A stretch of 21,856 nt of DNA. Source: Acetobacteraceae bacterium (GTDB lineage: Bacteria; Pseudomonadota; Alphaproteobacteria; Acetobacterales; Acetobacteraceae). The stretch is from assembly GCA_019689515.1 (NCBI GenBank), contig JADGHI010000008.1, positions 1 to 21,856 of the forward strand. Reading direction: 5' to 3'. The notes below the pieces were generated by a model. The model had not been told where the DNA came from and searched no databases. It worked only from the letters and a program-made list of their open reading frames with translations. Positions 13,694-19,998 of the stretch are shown here, in pieces; position 1 is the first letter of the stretch, and each line of letters starts with the position of its first letter. Both the position numbers and the translations under genes were made by a program.

Positions 13694-14647
13694 ATGGCCA
13701 GAACCCCGACGGTGTTCATCGATGGCGAGGCAGGCACCACCGGCCTGCAGATCCGGGAGCGGCTGCGGGCCAATCCGCACCTCGCCCTTCGATCCATCGC
13801 CCCCGAGCGCCGCAAGGACCCGGAGGCGCGCCGCGCCCTGATGGCCGAGGTGGACGTGGTCATCCTCTGCCTGCCGGACGAGGCGGCGAAGGAGAGCGCG
13901 GCGCTCGCCGCCTCGCTCGGCGACCGGGCGCCGCGGCTGCTGGACGCCAGCACCGCGCACCGTGTGGACCCGAACTGGGTGTACGGCCTGCCGGAGCTCA
14001 CCCCCGACCAGCCGGCGATCATCGCCGCCGCGCCACGCGTCTCCAACCCGGGCTGCTATCCGACGGGCGCGATCCTGCTGCTGCGCCCGCTGGTGGACGC
14101 GGGACTCCTGCCGCGCGACTACCCGGTGAGCGTCAACGCGATCTCGGGCTATTCCGGCGGCGGCAATGCCATGATCGCGGCCTACGAGGCGCGCACGGCG
14201 CCGGATTTCGAGTTCTACGGCCTCGCCCTCGCGCACAAGCACGTGCCGGAGCTGCAGCTCTACGCCGGCCTGACGCGTCGGCCGATCTTCGTGCCCTCGG
14301 TCGGTGACTTCCGACAGGGCATGATTGACTGCATCCCGCTCCACCTCGATACGCTGCCGGGGAAGCCCGCCGCGAAGGACATCGAGGCCGTGCTCGCCGA
14401 ACGCTATCGCGGCAGCGAGTACGTCCGCGTCGTGCCGGCCGAGGCGGGCGGCAAGCTGGAGCCGCAGGCGCTGAACGGCACGAACCTGCTCGAGCTGCGC
14501 GTGCACGCGAACGAGGCGCACCGCCAGGCGGTGCTGACCGCGCGCTACGACAACCTGGGCAAGGGCGCCTCCGGCGCGGCGGTGCAGAATCTCGGCCTGA
14601 TGCTGGGCGTCCCGGTGACGGCGACGCTTCCGGCGGCCGCCGAATGA
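13694..14647 (+). CDS. argC: N-acetyl-gamma-glutamyl-phosphate reductase, short form
   Basis: A 317-residue cytoplasmic enzyme that reduces N-acetylglutamyl-5-phosphate to the semialdehyde in arginine biosynthesis. The Rossmann start is FIDGEAGTTGLQI, the nucleophile is Cys121 in SNPGCYPTGA, and the base is in the HKHVPEL motif (His181/His183). The GEAGTTGLQ start and the length mark the short (type 2) ArgC form seen in alphaproteobacteria. AGGAGG precedes the ATG at 13694. The rplM-rpsI-argC order is a known alphaproteobacterial neighbourhood. The carbonic anhydrase homologue follows after 16 bp and is likely co-transcribed. Confidence 0.96.
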   Translation: MARTPTVFIDGEAGTTGLQIRERLRANPHLALRSIAPERRKDPEARRALMAEVDVVILCLPDEAAKESAALAASLGDRAPRLLDASTAHRVDPNWVYGLPELTPDQPAIIAAAPRVSNPGCYPTGAILLLRPLVDAGLLPRDYPVSVNAISGYSGGGNAMIAAYEARTAPDFEFYGLALAHKHVPELQLYAGLTRRPIFVPSVGDFRQGMIDCIPLHLDTLPGKPAAKDIEAVLAERYRGSEYVRVVPAEAGGKLEPQALNGTNLLELRVHANEAHRQAVLTARYDNLGKGASGAAVQNLGLMLGVPVTATLPAAAE

Positions 14648-14663
14648 CGAAGGGACGATCGGG

Positions 14664-15227
14664 ATGGACCACAACGTGAAGCCGCGCCAGACCGGCGTCT
14701 TTGGCACCCTGCTGCCCTTCGAGGGCCGCATGCCGCGGGTCCACCCCGACGCCTTCGTGGCGCCGACCGCCGTCCTCATCGGCGACGTCGAGATCGGGGA
14801 AGGCGCCAGCATCTGGTACAATTGCGTGCTGCGCGGCGACACCAACTTCATCCGCGTCGGGCGCGGCAGCAACATCCAGGACGGCACGATCGTCCACGTC
14901 GCCAACCAGAGCTTCCCGACCATCATCGGCAACGACGTCACGGTGGGCCATGCGGCGATCGTGCATGCCTGCACGCTCATGGACCGTTCCTTCGTCGGCA
15001 TGGGCGCCACTGTCCTCGACGGGGCGGTGATCGAGGAGGAAGGGGTGATCGCCGCCGGCGGGGTGCTGCCTGCCGGCAAGCGCATCGGCGCCGGCGAGCT
15101 GTGGATGGGCGCACCCGCCAAGCTGGTCCGGGTGCTGAGCGAGGAGGACCGGGCCCGCTTCGCCCGCACCGCGCCGCATTACGTCAAGCTGGGCGGACGC
15201 CACCGGGCCTCGCTGTCCGAGGGCTGA
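14664..15227 (+). CDS. Gamma-type carbonic anhydrase family protein
   Basis: A 187-residue left-handed beta-helix protein with hexapeptide repeats from about residue 34 to 140. The three zinc-ligand histidines are His78 (TIVHVAN), His96 and His101 (VGHAAIVHACT), and the trimer-interface Arg58/Asp60 pair (LRGDT) is present. Members include true carbonic anhydrases and many inactive or acetyltransferase-like relatives (YrdA, PaaY, CaiE). The residues for metal binding are complete, but the proton-shuttle acidic loop of archaeal Cam is not evident. It is cytoplasmic and follows argC by 16 bp. Supplying bicarbonate for carbamoyl-phosphate in arginine synthesis is an attractive but unproven idea. 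Confidence 0.93.
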   Translation: MDHNVKPRQTGVFGTLLPFEGRMPRVHPDAFVAPTAVLIGDVEIGEGASIWYNCVLRGDTNFIRVGRGSNIQDGTIVHVANQSFPTIIGNDVTVGHAAIVHACTLMDRSFVGMGATVLDGAVIEEEGVIAAGGVLPAGKRIGAGELWMGAPAKLVRVLSEEDRARFARTAPHYVKLGGRHRASLSEG

Positions 15228-15236
15228 TCCGGCGCG

Positions 15237-15267
15237 CCCCCGCCCACGCTTGCCCGCCGGGCGGGGG
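15237..15267 (+). terminator. Stem-loop after the carbonic anhydrase gene
   Basis: CCCCCGCCC and GGGCGGGGG form a perfect 9-bp stem around a 13-nt loop, beginning 10 bp after the stop codon. No T-tract follows. It probably separates the argC unit from the acyl-CoA synthetase unit. Confidence 0.5.
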
Positions 15268-15314
15268 AGGCGCTACCCAGGGCCGGAACCAGTCCAAGAG
15301 GAGTGTGCGCCGGC

Positions 15315-16838
15315 ATGACGCAGTTCAGCACCATCCCCGAGCTGCTTCAGGCTGGAGAGGCCTCCCGCCCGGCGATTCGCGCGACCGAGGGGCGGCCGCC
15401 GCTCACCTATGCCGGCCTGCGCGATCTTACCGAGCGCACCGTCGGGACGCTCAACCGCCTCGGCATCGGCCGCGGCGATCGCGTCGCGATCGTGCTGCCG
15501 AACGGGCCGGAGATGGCGGCCTCCTTCGTCGCCATCGCAGCAGGCGCCACCACGGCGCCGCTCAACCCCGCCTACCGTGACGAGGAGTTCGAGTTCTACC
15601 TCACCGACCTCCGCGCCAAGGCGCTGGTGATCGCCCAGGGGATGGAGAGCCCTGCGCGGGACGTTGCGAAGCGCCTCGGCGTGCCAGTACTTGAACTGGT
15701 GCCCGGAGCGGAGGCGGGCAACTTCACGCTCTCCGGCACCACGGGCCGCGACCGCGCGGAGCGCCCCGGCATGGCCGAGGCGGAGGATGTCGCGCTGGTG
15801 CTGCACACCTCCGGCACCACGGCGCGGCCCAAGATCGTGCCGCTGAGCCATACCAATGTCACCGCCTCGGCGCGGCACATCCGGGACACGCTGGCACTGA
15901 CGGTGGAGGACGCCTGCCTCAACGTCATGCCGCTGTTTCATATCCACGGGCTGATGGCTGCGACGCTCGCCTCGCTCGCCGCGGGCGGCGCGGTGTGCTG
16001 CACGCCGGGGTTCAACGCGCTGCACTTCTTCCGTTGGCTCGATGCGGAGCGGCCGAGCTGGTACACCGCGGTGCCGACGATGCACCAGGCGATCCTGGCG
16101 CGCGCGCCGCGCAACGCGGAGATCATCGCGCGGACGAAGCTGCGCTTCCTGCGCTCCTCCTCCGCCTCGCTGCCGGCGCAGGTGATGCGCGACCTGGAGG
16201 GGACCTTCTCGGCGCCGGTCATCGAGGCCTACGGCATGACCGAGGCGGCCCACCAGATGGCCTCCAACCCGCTGCCACCACGCCCGCGCAAGCCTGGCTA
16301 TGTCGGCGTCGCCGCCGGGCCTGAGATCGCCATCATGGACGAGGCCGGCAACATCCTGCCGCAGGGCGCGATCGGCGAAGTGGTGATCCGCGGCCCGAAC
16401 GTCACCAAGGGCTACGAGGCGAACCCCGAGGCCAACGCGAAGGCCTTCACCAATGGCTGGTTCCGCACCGGTGACCAGGGAATGCTCGATGCCGAGGGCT
16501 ATCTGCAGCTGACGGGCCGCCTGAAGGAGCTGATCAAGCGTGGTGGCGAGCAGGTGAGCCCGCTGGAGGTGGACGGTATCCTCTCCGAGCATCCTGCGGT
16601 CGCGCAGGCGCTCACCTTCGCCATTCCGCACCCGATGCTCGGCGAGGAGGTCGGCGCCGCCATCGTGCTGCGCGAGGGGATGGAGGCGACGGAGCGCGAG
16701 ATCCGCGATTTCGTCGCGAAGCACCTCGCCGACTTCAAGGTGCCGCGGAAGATCGTCTTCCTCCAGGAGATCCCGAAGGGGGCGACCGGCAAGCTGCAGC
16801 GCATCGGGCTCGCCGAGAAGCTCGGCATCACTGCCTGA
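15315..16838 (+). CDS. AMP-forming acyl-CoA synthetase, oxalate-CoA ligase-like (AAE3/Pcs60 type)
   Basis: A 507-residue adenylate-forming enzyme. The P-loop is TSGTTARPK (165-173), the adenine motif EAYGMTEA, the hinge GRLKELIKRGGEQVSP, and the catalytic lysine Lys493 in KGATGKLQR. The middle region, MPLFHIHGLMAATLASLAAGG with SWYTAVPTMHQAIL and RSSSASLPAQV, and the EAYGMTEAAHQMASNPLPP stretch, closely recall plant AAE3 and yeast Pcs60 oxalyl-CoA synthetases rather than fatty-acyl ligases. That assignment comes from remembered family sequence and is not a search result. The ATG at 15315 was chosen over an upstream GTG at 15303. GAGGAG lies upstream at slightly long spacing. panE-like follows after 25 bp. 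Confidence 0.93.
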   Translation: MTQFSTIPELLQAGEASRPAIRATEGRPPLTYAGLRDLTERTVGTLNRLGIGRGDRVAIVLPNGPEMAASFVAIAAGATTAPLNPAYRDEEFEFYLTDLRAKALVIAQGMESPARDVAKRLGVPVLELVPGAEAGNFTLSGTTGRDRAERPGMAEAEDVALVLHTSGTTARPKIVPLSHTNVTASARHIRDTLALTVEDACLNVMPLFHIHGLMAATLASLAAGGAVCCTPGFNALHFFRWLDAERPSWYTAVPTMHQAILARAPRNAEIIARTKLRFLRSSSASLPAQVMRDLEGTFSAPVIEAYGMTEAAHQMASNPLPPRPRKPGYVGVAAGPEIAIMDEAGNILPQGAIGEVVIRGPNVTKGYEANPEANAKAFTNGWFRTGDQGMLDAEGYLQLTGRLKELIKRGGEQVSPLEVDGILSEHPAVAQALTFAIPHPMLGEEVGAAIVLREGMEATEREIRDFVAKHLADFKVPRKIVFLQEIPKGATGKLQRIGLAEKLGITA

Positions 16839-16863
16839 CGCCACGGGAATTGACGGAGCGGGC

Positions 16864-17850
16864 ATGAAGATCTGCATCTTCGGCGCCGGCGCCATCGGCG
16901 GGCTGATGGCGGCGCGCCTGGCGCAGAAGGGCGATGCGGAGGTCACCGTCATCGCCCGCGGACCACACCTTGCCGCCATGCAGGCGAAGGGCCTGAAGCT
17001 GATCAGCGAGGGGGGACAGGAGATCGTCGTCCACCCGCGCTGCGTCGCCAGCGCCGAGGAGGCGGGGCCGCAGGATTACGTCGTGGTCACGCTGAAGGCG
17101 CATTCGCTGCCCTCCGCCGCGCGCCAGATGCAGCCCCTGCTGGGGCCGCAGACCGCCATCGTCTCCGCCGTCAACGGCATCCCGTGGTGGTACTTCTACA
17201 AGCTCCCCGGCCCCTGGGAGGACCGCCGCGTCGAGAGCGTGGACCCCGGCGGGGCGCTGTGGGATCTCCTGCATCCCTCGCGTGCCATCGGCTGCATCGT
17301 CTATCCCGCCGCCGAGGTCATCGAGCCCGGCGTGATCGAGCACACCTACGGCGACCGCTTTACCCTCGGCGAGCCGGACGGCAGCCGCAGCCCGCGCGCC
17401 CAGGCGCTGTCTGAGGTGATGATCGCCGCCGGCTTCAAGGCGCCGGTCCGCCCCCGCATCCGTGACGAGATCTGGGTCAAGCTCTGGGGCAACCTCGCTT
17501 TCAACCCGATCTCCGCGCTCACCACCGCGACCCTCGATGCGCTGATCGCCGATCCCGGCCAGCGCGGCGTCGCGCGCGCGATGATGCTCGAGGCGCAGGC
17601 CGTGGCGGAGAAGCTCGGCGTGCGCTTCGCCATCGACGTGGACAAGCGGATCGCCGGCGCGGCCGAGGTCGGCGCGCACAAGACCTCCATGCTGCAGGAC
17701 CTGGAGCGCGGCCGGCCGATGGAGATCGACGCCCTGCTCGGCGTGGTGGTGGAGTTGGCCGAGCTGGTGGGGGTGGAGGCGCCGACCTGCCGCACGGTCC
17801 TCGCCCTGGTCCGCGCCCGGGCGCGCGCCGCGGGGTGCTATCCGGGCTGA
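16864..17850 (+). CDS. panE: Ketopantoate reductase family protein (2-dehydropantoate 2-reductase)
   Basis: A 328-residue NADPH-dependent reductase. The Rossmann loop is FGAGAIGG (6-13), Asn104 is in SAVNGIPWW, and Lys206 with Asn210/Asn214 is in EIWVKLWGNLAFNPISAL, corresponding to the PanE catalytic Lys and substrate Asn. PanE reduces ketopantoate to pantoate for coenzyme A synthesis, but many alphaproteobacterial paralogues act on other 2-keto acids. The insertion around NGIPWWYFYKLPGPWEDRR is typical of that broader group. It follows the acyl-CoA synthetase by 25 bp; co-transcription with a CoA-consuming enzyme does not settle the substrate. The panE symbol is tentative. Confidence 0.88.
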   Translation: MKICIFGAGAIGGLMAARLAQKGDAEVTVIARGPHLAAMQAKGLKLISEGGQEIVVHPRCVASAEEAGPQDYVVVTLKAHSLPSAARQMQPLLGPQTAIVSAVNGIPWWYFYKLPGPWEDRRVESVDPGGALWDLLHPSRAIGCIVYPAAEVIEPGVIEHTYGDRFTLGEPDGSRSPRAQALSEVMIAAGFKAPVRPRIRDEIWVKLWGNLAFNPISALTTATLDALIADPGQRGVARAMMLEAQAVAEKLGVRFAIDVDKRIAGAAEVGAHKTSMLQDLERGRPMEIDALLGVVVELAELVGVEAPTCRTVLALVRARARAAGCYPG

Positions 17851-17862
17851 GCGGTCGGGTTG

Positions 17863-17885
17863 CCCGGCGCCGGCCGGCCGCCGGG
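17863..17885 (+). terminator. Possible terminator after panE
   Basis: CCCGGCG / CGCCGGG stem (7 bp) with a 9-nt GC-rich loop that is itself self-complementary, 13 bp after the panE stop. There is no T-tract. Confidence 0.4.
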
Positions 17886-18004
17886 ATCGGCCAGCGGCCA
17901 AGAGGGTGCGATCTTTGCGCCTCACGACCGCGATACCGATTGCGCAGGCGCGACGGTGGGACCACATTCGGCCGGCGAGGAAACCACCGCGGAGATTCCC
18001 GCCC

Positions 18005-18613
18005 ATGCGACCCCTTCGCGCCTGCGCGATCGTCCTGCCGCTCCTTGGCGTCGCCGCCTGCGCCATGCCGCCGGCCGCGCCGAGTGTGAGCCTGCCGAAT
18101 GACGCCTTCGTCGGCGCCGGCGACGAAACGCGCTCGGCGATCTTCAGCACCGCCGCAGCCTTCTCCAGCCCCTCGGTGCTTGCCAATCAGCCGGCAGAGG
18201 CCGCGCGCGCCGTGGCGCAGCTCGAATACCTCGCGGTGGAGATTCCAACGGGGCCGCGCTGGGTCGGCGTCAGCCCGAACGTGACGACGGCGCTGGTGGC
18301 GGCGCGCAACGAGGCGCGTGCGGCGCTTGGCATTGCCCCCAACGCCCCGCCCCAGGCGGTGATCGACCAGCTCTACCAGGCCTCTCGCGCGCTGCGCGCC
18401 GGGGATCGCGCGGCCGCGGAGCGCAGCCTCAGCCCGACGGTGTTCCAGGGCGGTGGCGCCTCCACCCTGAGCCGCCTCGCAGCCCTGCCGCCGATGCCGC
18501 AGGCAAACCAGGCGGCGGTGCTCGCCCAATTCGAGCTGTGGCGGCTCGACCGCGAGAACAACGACAGCGGCGGGGGGCCGGGCGGCGGTGGCGGCGGAGG
18601 AGGCTACCTGTGA
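18005..18613 (+). CDS. Predicted lipoprotein, first of three tandem paralogues (unknown family)
   Basis: A 202-residue protein with a lipoprotein signal: short basic start MRPLR, hydrophobic core and lipobox VAAC (Cys19). The ATG at 18005 was chosen because it gives an ideal signal peptide; the frame extends upstream without homology. The mature part is Ala-rich and mostly helical. Its signature blocks are GAGDETRSAI (37-46), LEYLAVE (73-79), TGPRWVGVSP (82-91), APPQAVIDQL (114-123), ASRALRAG (126-133), LSPTVF (142-147) and LPPMP (161-165). It ends in a Gly-rich tail and Tyr-Leu. I do not recognise the family. The stop overlaps the next gene's GTG, and the Gly-tail codons contain that gene's ribosome-binding site. 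Confidence 0.85.
   Translation: MRPLRACAIVLPLLGVAACAMPPAAPSVSLPNDAFVGAGDETRSAIFSTAAAFSSPSVLANQPAEAARAVAQLEYLAVEIPTGPRWVGVSPNVTTALVAARNEARAALGIAPNAPPQAVIDQLYQASRALRAGDRAAAERSLSPTVFQGGGASTLSRLAALPPMPQANQAAVLAQFELWRLDRENNDSGGGPGGGGGGGGYL
18596..18603 (+). promoter_or_regulatory. Shine-Dalgarno embedded in the Gly-rich tail codons
   Basis: GGAGGAGG lies inside the last Gly codons of the first lipoprotein gene, exactly 6 bases before the GTG start of the second. It decides the GTG start at 18610 and implies tight translational coupling. Confidence 0.75.
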
Positions 18614-19266
18614 CGAGCCATAGTCCAGCGGCGGCCGGGCGGCGCCGAGGAGGTGCATCGGCGCCCGCGCTGGCGCAGCGGCGGCTCCTCCTGTCCGTCC
18701 TTCTGCTCGGCGGCGCTGCCGCGGCGTGTGCGCCGGCCGCGCCACCACCCTCCGCCGTGCTGCCGCCGGATGCGGTGCAGGGCGCCGGGGATCCGACTCG
18801 GGCGGCAATCCTCCACTCCGCGGATGCCTTCTCCAGCCAGGCGCGATTGGCTGGCCGGCTCGAGGAGGCGGCCCGGGCGGTGGCCGAGGTCGAGTACCTC
18901 GCGGTCGAACTGTCCACCGGCCCGCGCTGGGTCGGGCTGTCGCCGCTCGTCAGCCAGCAGATGCAGGGCGCGCGGGCGGAGCTGCGCGGCGTGCTCGGGA
19001 TCCCTCCCAGCGCGCCGCCGCAGGCGGTGATCGACCAGCTCTTCGCCGCCAGCCGGGCGCTGCGCGCGGGGAATCAGGCCGGCGCCGCGGCGGCGCTCTC
19101 TCCCGCCGTCTTCCCCGCGGGCGGCAGGGCGACGCTGGAGCGGCTCGCCAACCTGCCGCCCTTGCCGCGCACTGCCGCGGCCACCGCCTTCGCCCAGCAG
19201 GAATTGACGCGCAGCGACATGGGGCCTGAGCGTGCCCCCGGCGTTGTCCCACGGTTGCACCGTTGA
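18610..19266 (+). CDS. Predicted lipoprotein, second of three tandem paralogues (unknown family)
   Basis: A 218-residue protein starting at a GTG that overlaps the previous stop (GTGA). It has a longer N-region with RRR and QRR, a hydrophobic stretch LLLSVLLLGGAAA and lipobox AAAC (Cys40). From residue 51 it aligns without gaps to the first paralogue; I count about 86 identities in 138 positions. Shared blocks are GAGDPTRAAI (58-67), VEYLAVE (94-100), TGPRWVGLSP (103-112), APPQAVIDQL (135-144), SRALRAG (148-154), LSPAVF (163-168) and LPPLP (182-186). It lacks the Gly-rich tail and ends in a basic stretch. The function is unknown; it is likely anchored in the outer or inner membrane facing the periplasm. 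Confidence 0.82.
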   Translation: MTSHSPAAAGRRRGGASAPALAQRRLLLSVLLLGGAAAACAPAAPPPSAVLPPDAVQGAGDPTRAAILHSADAFSSQARLAGRLEEAARAVAEVEYLAVELSTGPRWVGLSPLVSQQMQGARAELRGVLGIPPSAPPQAVIDQLFAASRALRAGNQAGAAAALSPAVFPAGGRATLERLANLPPLPRTAAATAFAQQELTRSDMGPERAPGVVPRLHR

Positions 19267-19952
19267 GAAGGGCAAAGGCGGGCGGACACGCGAAGCGTGG
19301 CCTTGGCGCCACGCTGCTGGCATCTGTTGCCGTCGCCTCGCTGGCCATCAGCATCGGGGGATGCACCGAGCTGCGCACGCCGGCGCCCGGCCAGGGGATG
19401 CAGGTTGTCCTCTCGCCCGATCCGGGCGATCCGCTACGCGGGACGGTCCGCGCCGCGGCCGCGGATTTCGCCGATTCCGGGCGAGCCCTCACAGGACGGC
19501 CGCGCGAGGCGGCGCTCGCCGCGGCACGGCTGGAGTACCTGGCCGCCGCGGTTCCGGCCGACCGACGCTTCGCGCCGATGTCGGCCTCAGTCCGCTTCGC
19601 GCTTGCCAATGCGCGCACGGAGCTGCGCAACGCCCTCGGCACGCGGGCCGACGCCGCGCCGCCGGCGGTGATTGCCGCGCTCGCGGGCGCAGCGCGGGCG
19701 CTCGGCACCGGCGACACCGCGGCCGCGGAGCGGGCCCTTTCGCCAGCGCTGTTCGATCCGGGCGGAGCGGAGACACTGCGGCGCCTGGGCGAACTCGGCC
19801 CGCTGCCCTCCGCGATGCTCGCCTCGCAGCAGACGGCGCATGAGATGGCGCGGCTCGATGCCGACCAGCGCTGGTTCGGGACCATCGCCACCGAGCCGGA
19901 TGTGAGCGCCGGACAGACGACGGTCGGCCTCGGCGGCGACTCGGGCTACTGA
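19263..19952 (+). CDS. Predicted lipoprotein, third, most divergent tandem paralogue (unknown family)
   Basis: Up to 229 residues from a TTG that overlaps the previous stop (TTGA). No good ribosome-binding site precedes it, so the exact start is uncertain; an internal TTG is possible. The N-terminus is basic (RRAKAGGHAKR) followed by a hydrophobic stretch and lipobox IGGC (Cys34). It aligns without gaps to the first paralogue from LEYLA (90-94) through ARTELRNALG (117-126), APPAVI (132-137), LSPALF (159-164) and TLRRLGELGPLP (171-182). The TGPRW block is lost (ADRRF), suggesting functional divergence. It ends in GGDSGY. It converges on phaC with 46 bp between stops. Confidence 0.78.
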   Translation: MRRAKAGGHAKRGLGATLLASVAVASLAISIGGCTELRTPAPGQGMQVVLSPDPGDPLRGTVRAAAADFADSGRALTGRPREAALAAARLEYLAAAVPADRRFAPMSASVRFALANARTELRNALGTRADAAPPAVIAALAGAARALGTGDTAAAERALSPALFDPGGAETLRRLGELGPLPSAMLASQQTAHEMARLDADQRWFGTIATEPDVSAGQTTVGLGGDSGY

Positions 19953-19976
19953 GTCCGGCGGCGGTGGACGGGCAAC

Positions 19977-19994
19977 GGGCGGCCCCCGCCGCCC
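19977..19994. terminator. Stem-loop between the lipoprotein operon and phaC
   Basis: GGGCGGC-CCCC-GCCGCCC is a perfect 7-bp stem located between the two convergent stop codons. It could serve both strands. It has no T-tract. Confidence 0.5.
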
Positions 19995-19998
19995 CGGC

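Noticed and set aside
17925..17953. TTGCGC as a possible -35 for the lipoprotein operon
   Set aside because: No acceptable -10 sequence lies 16-18 bp downstream, so I do not call a promoter.
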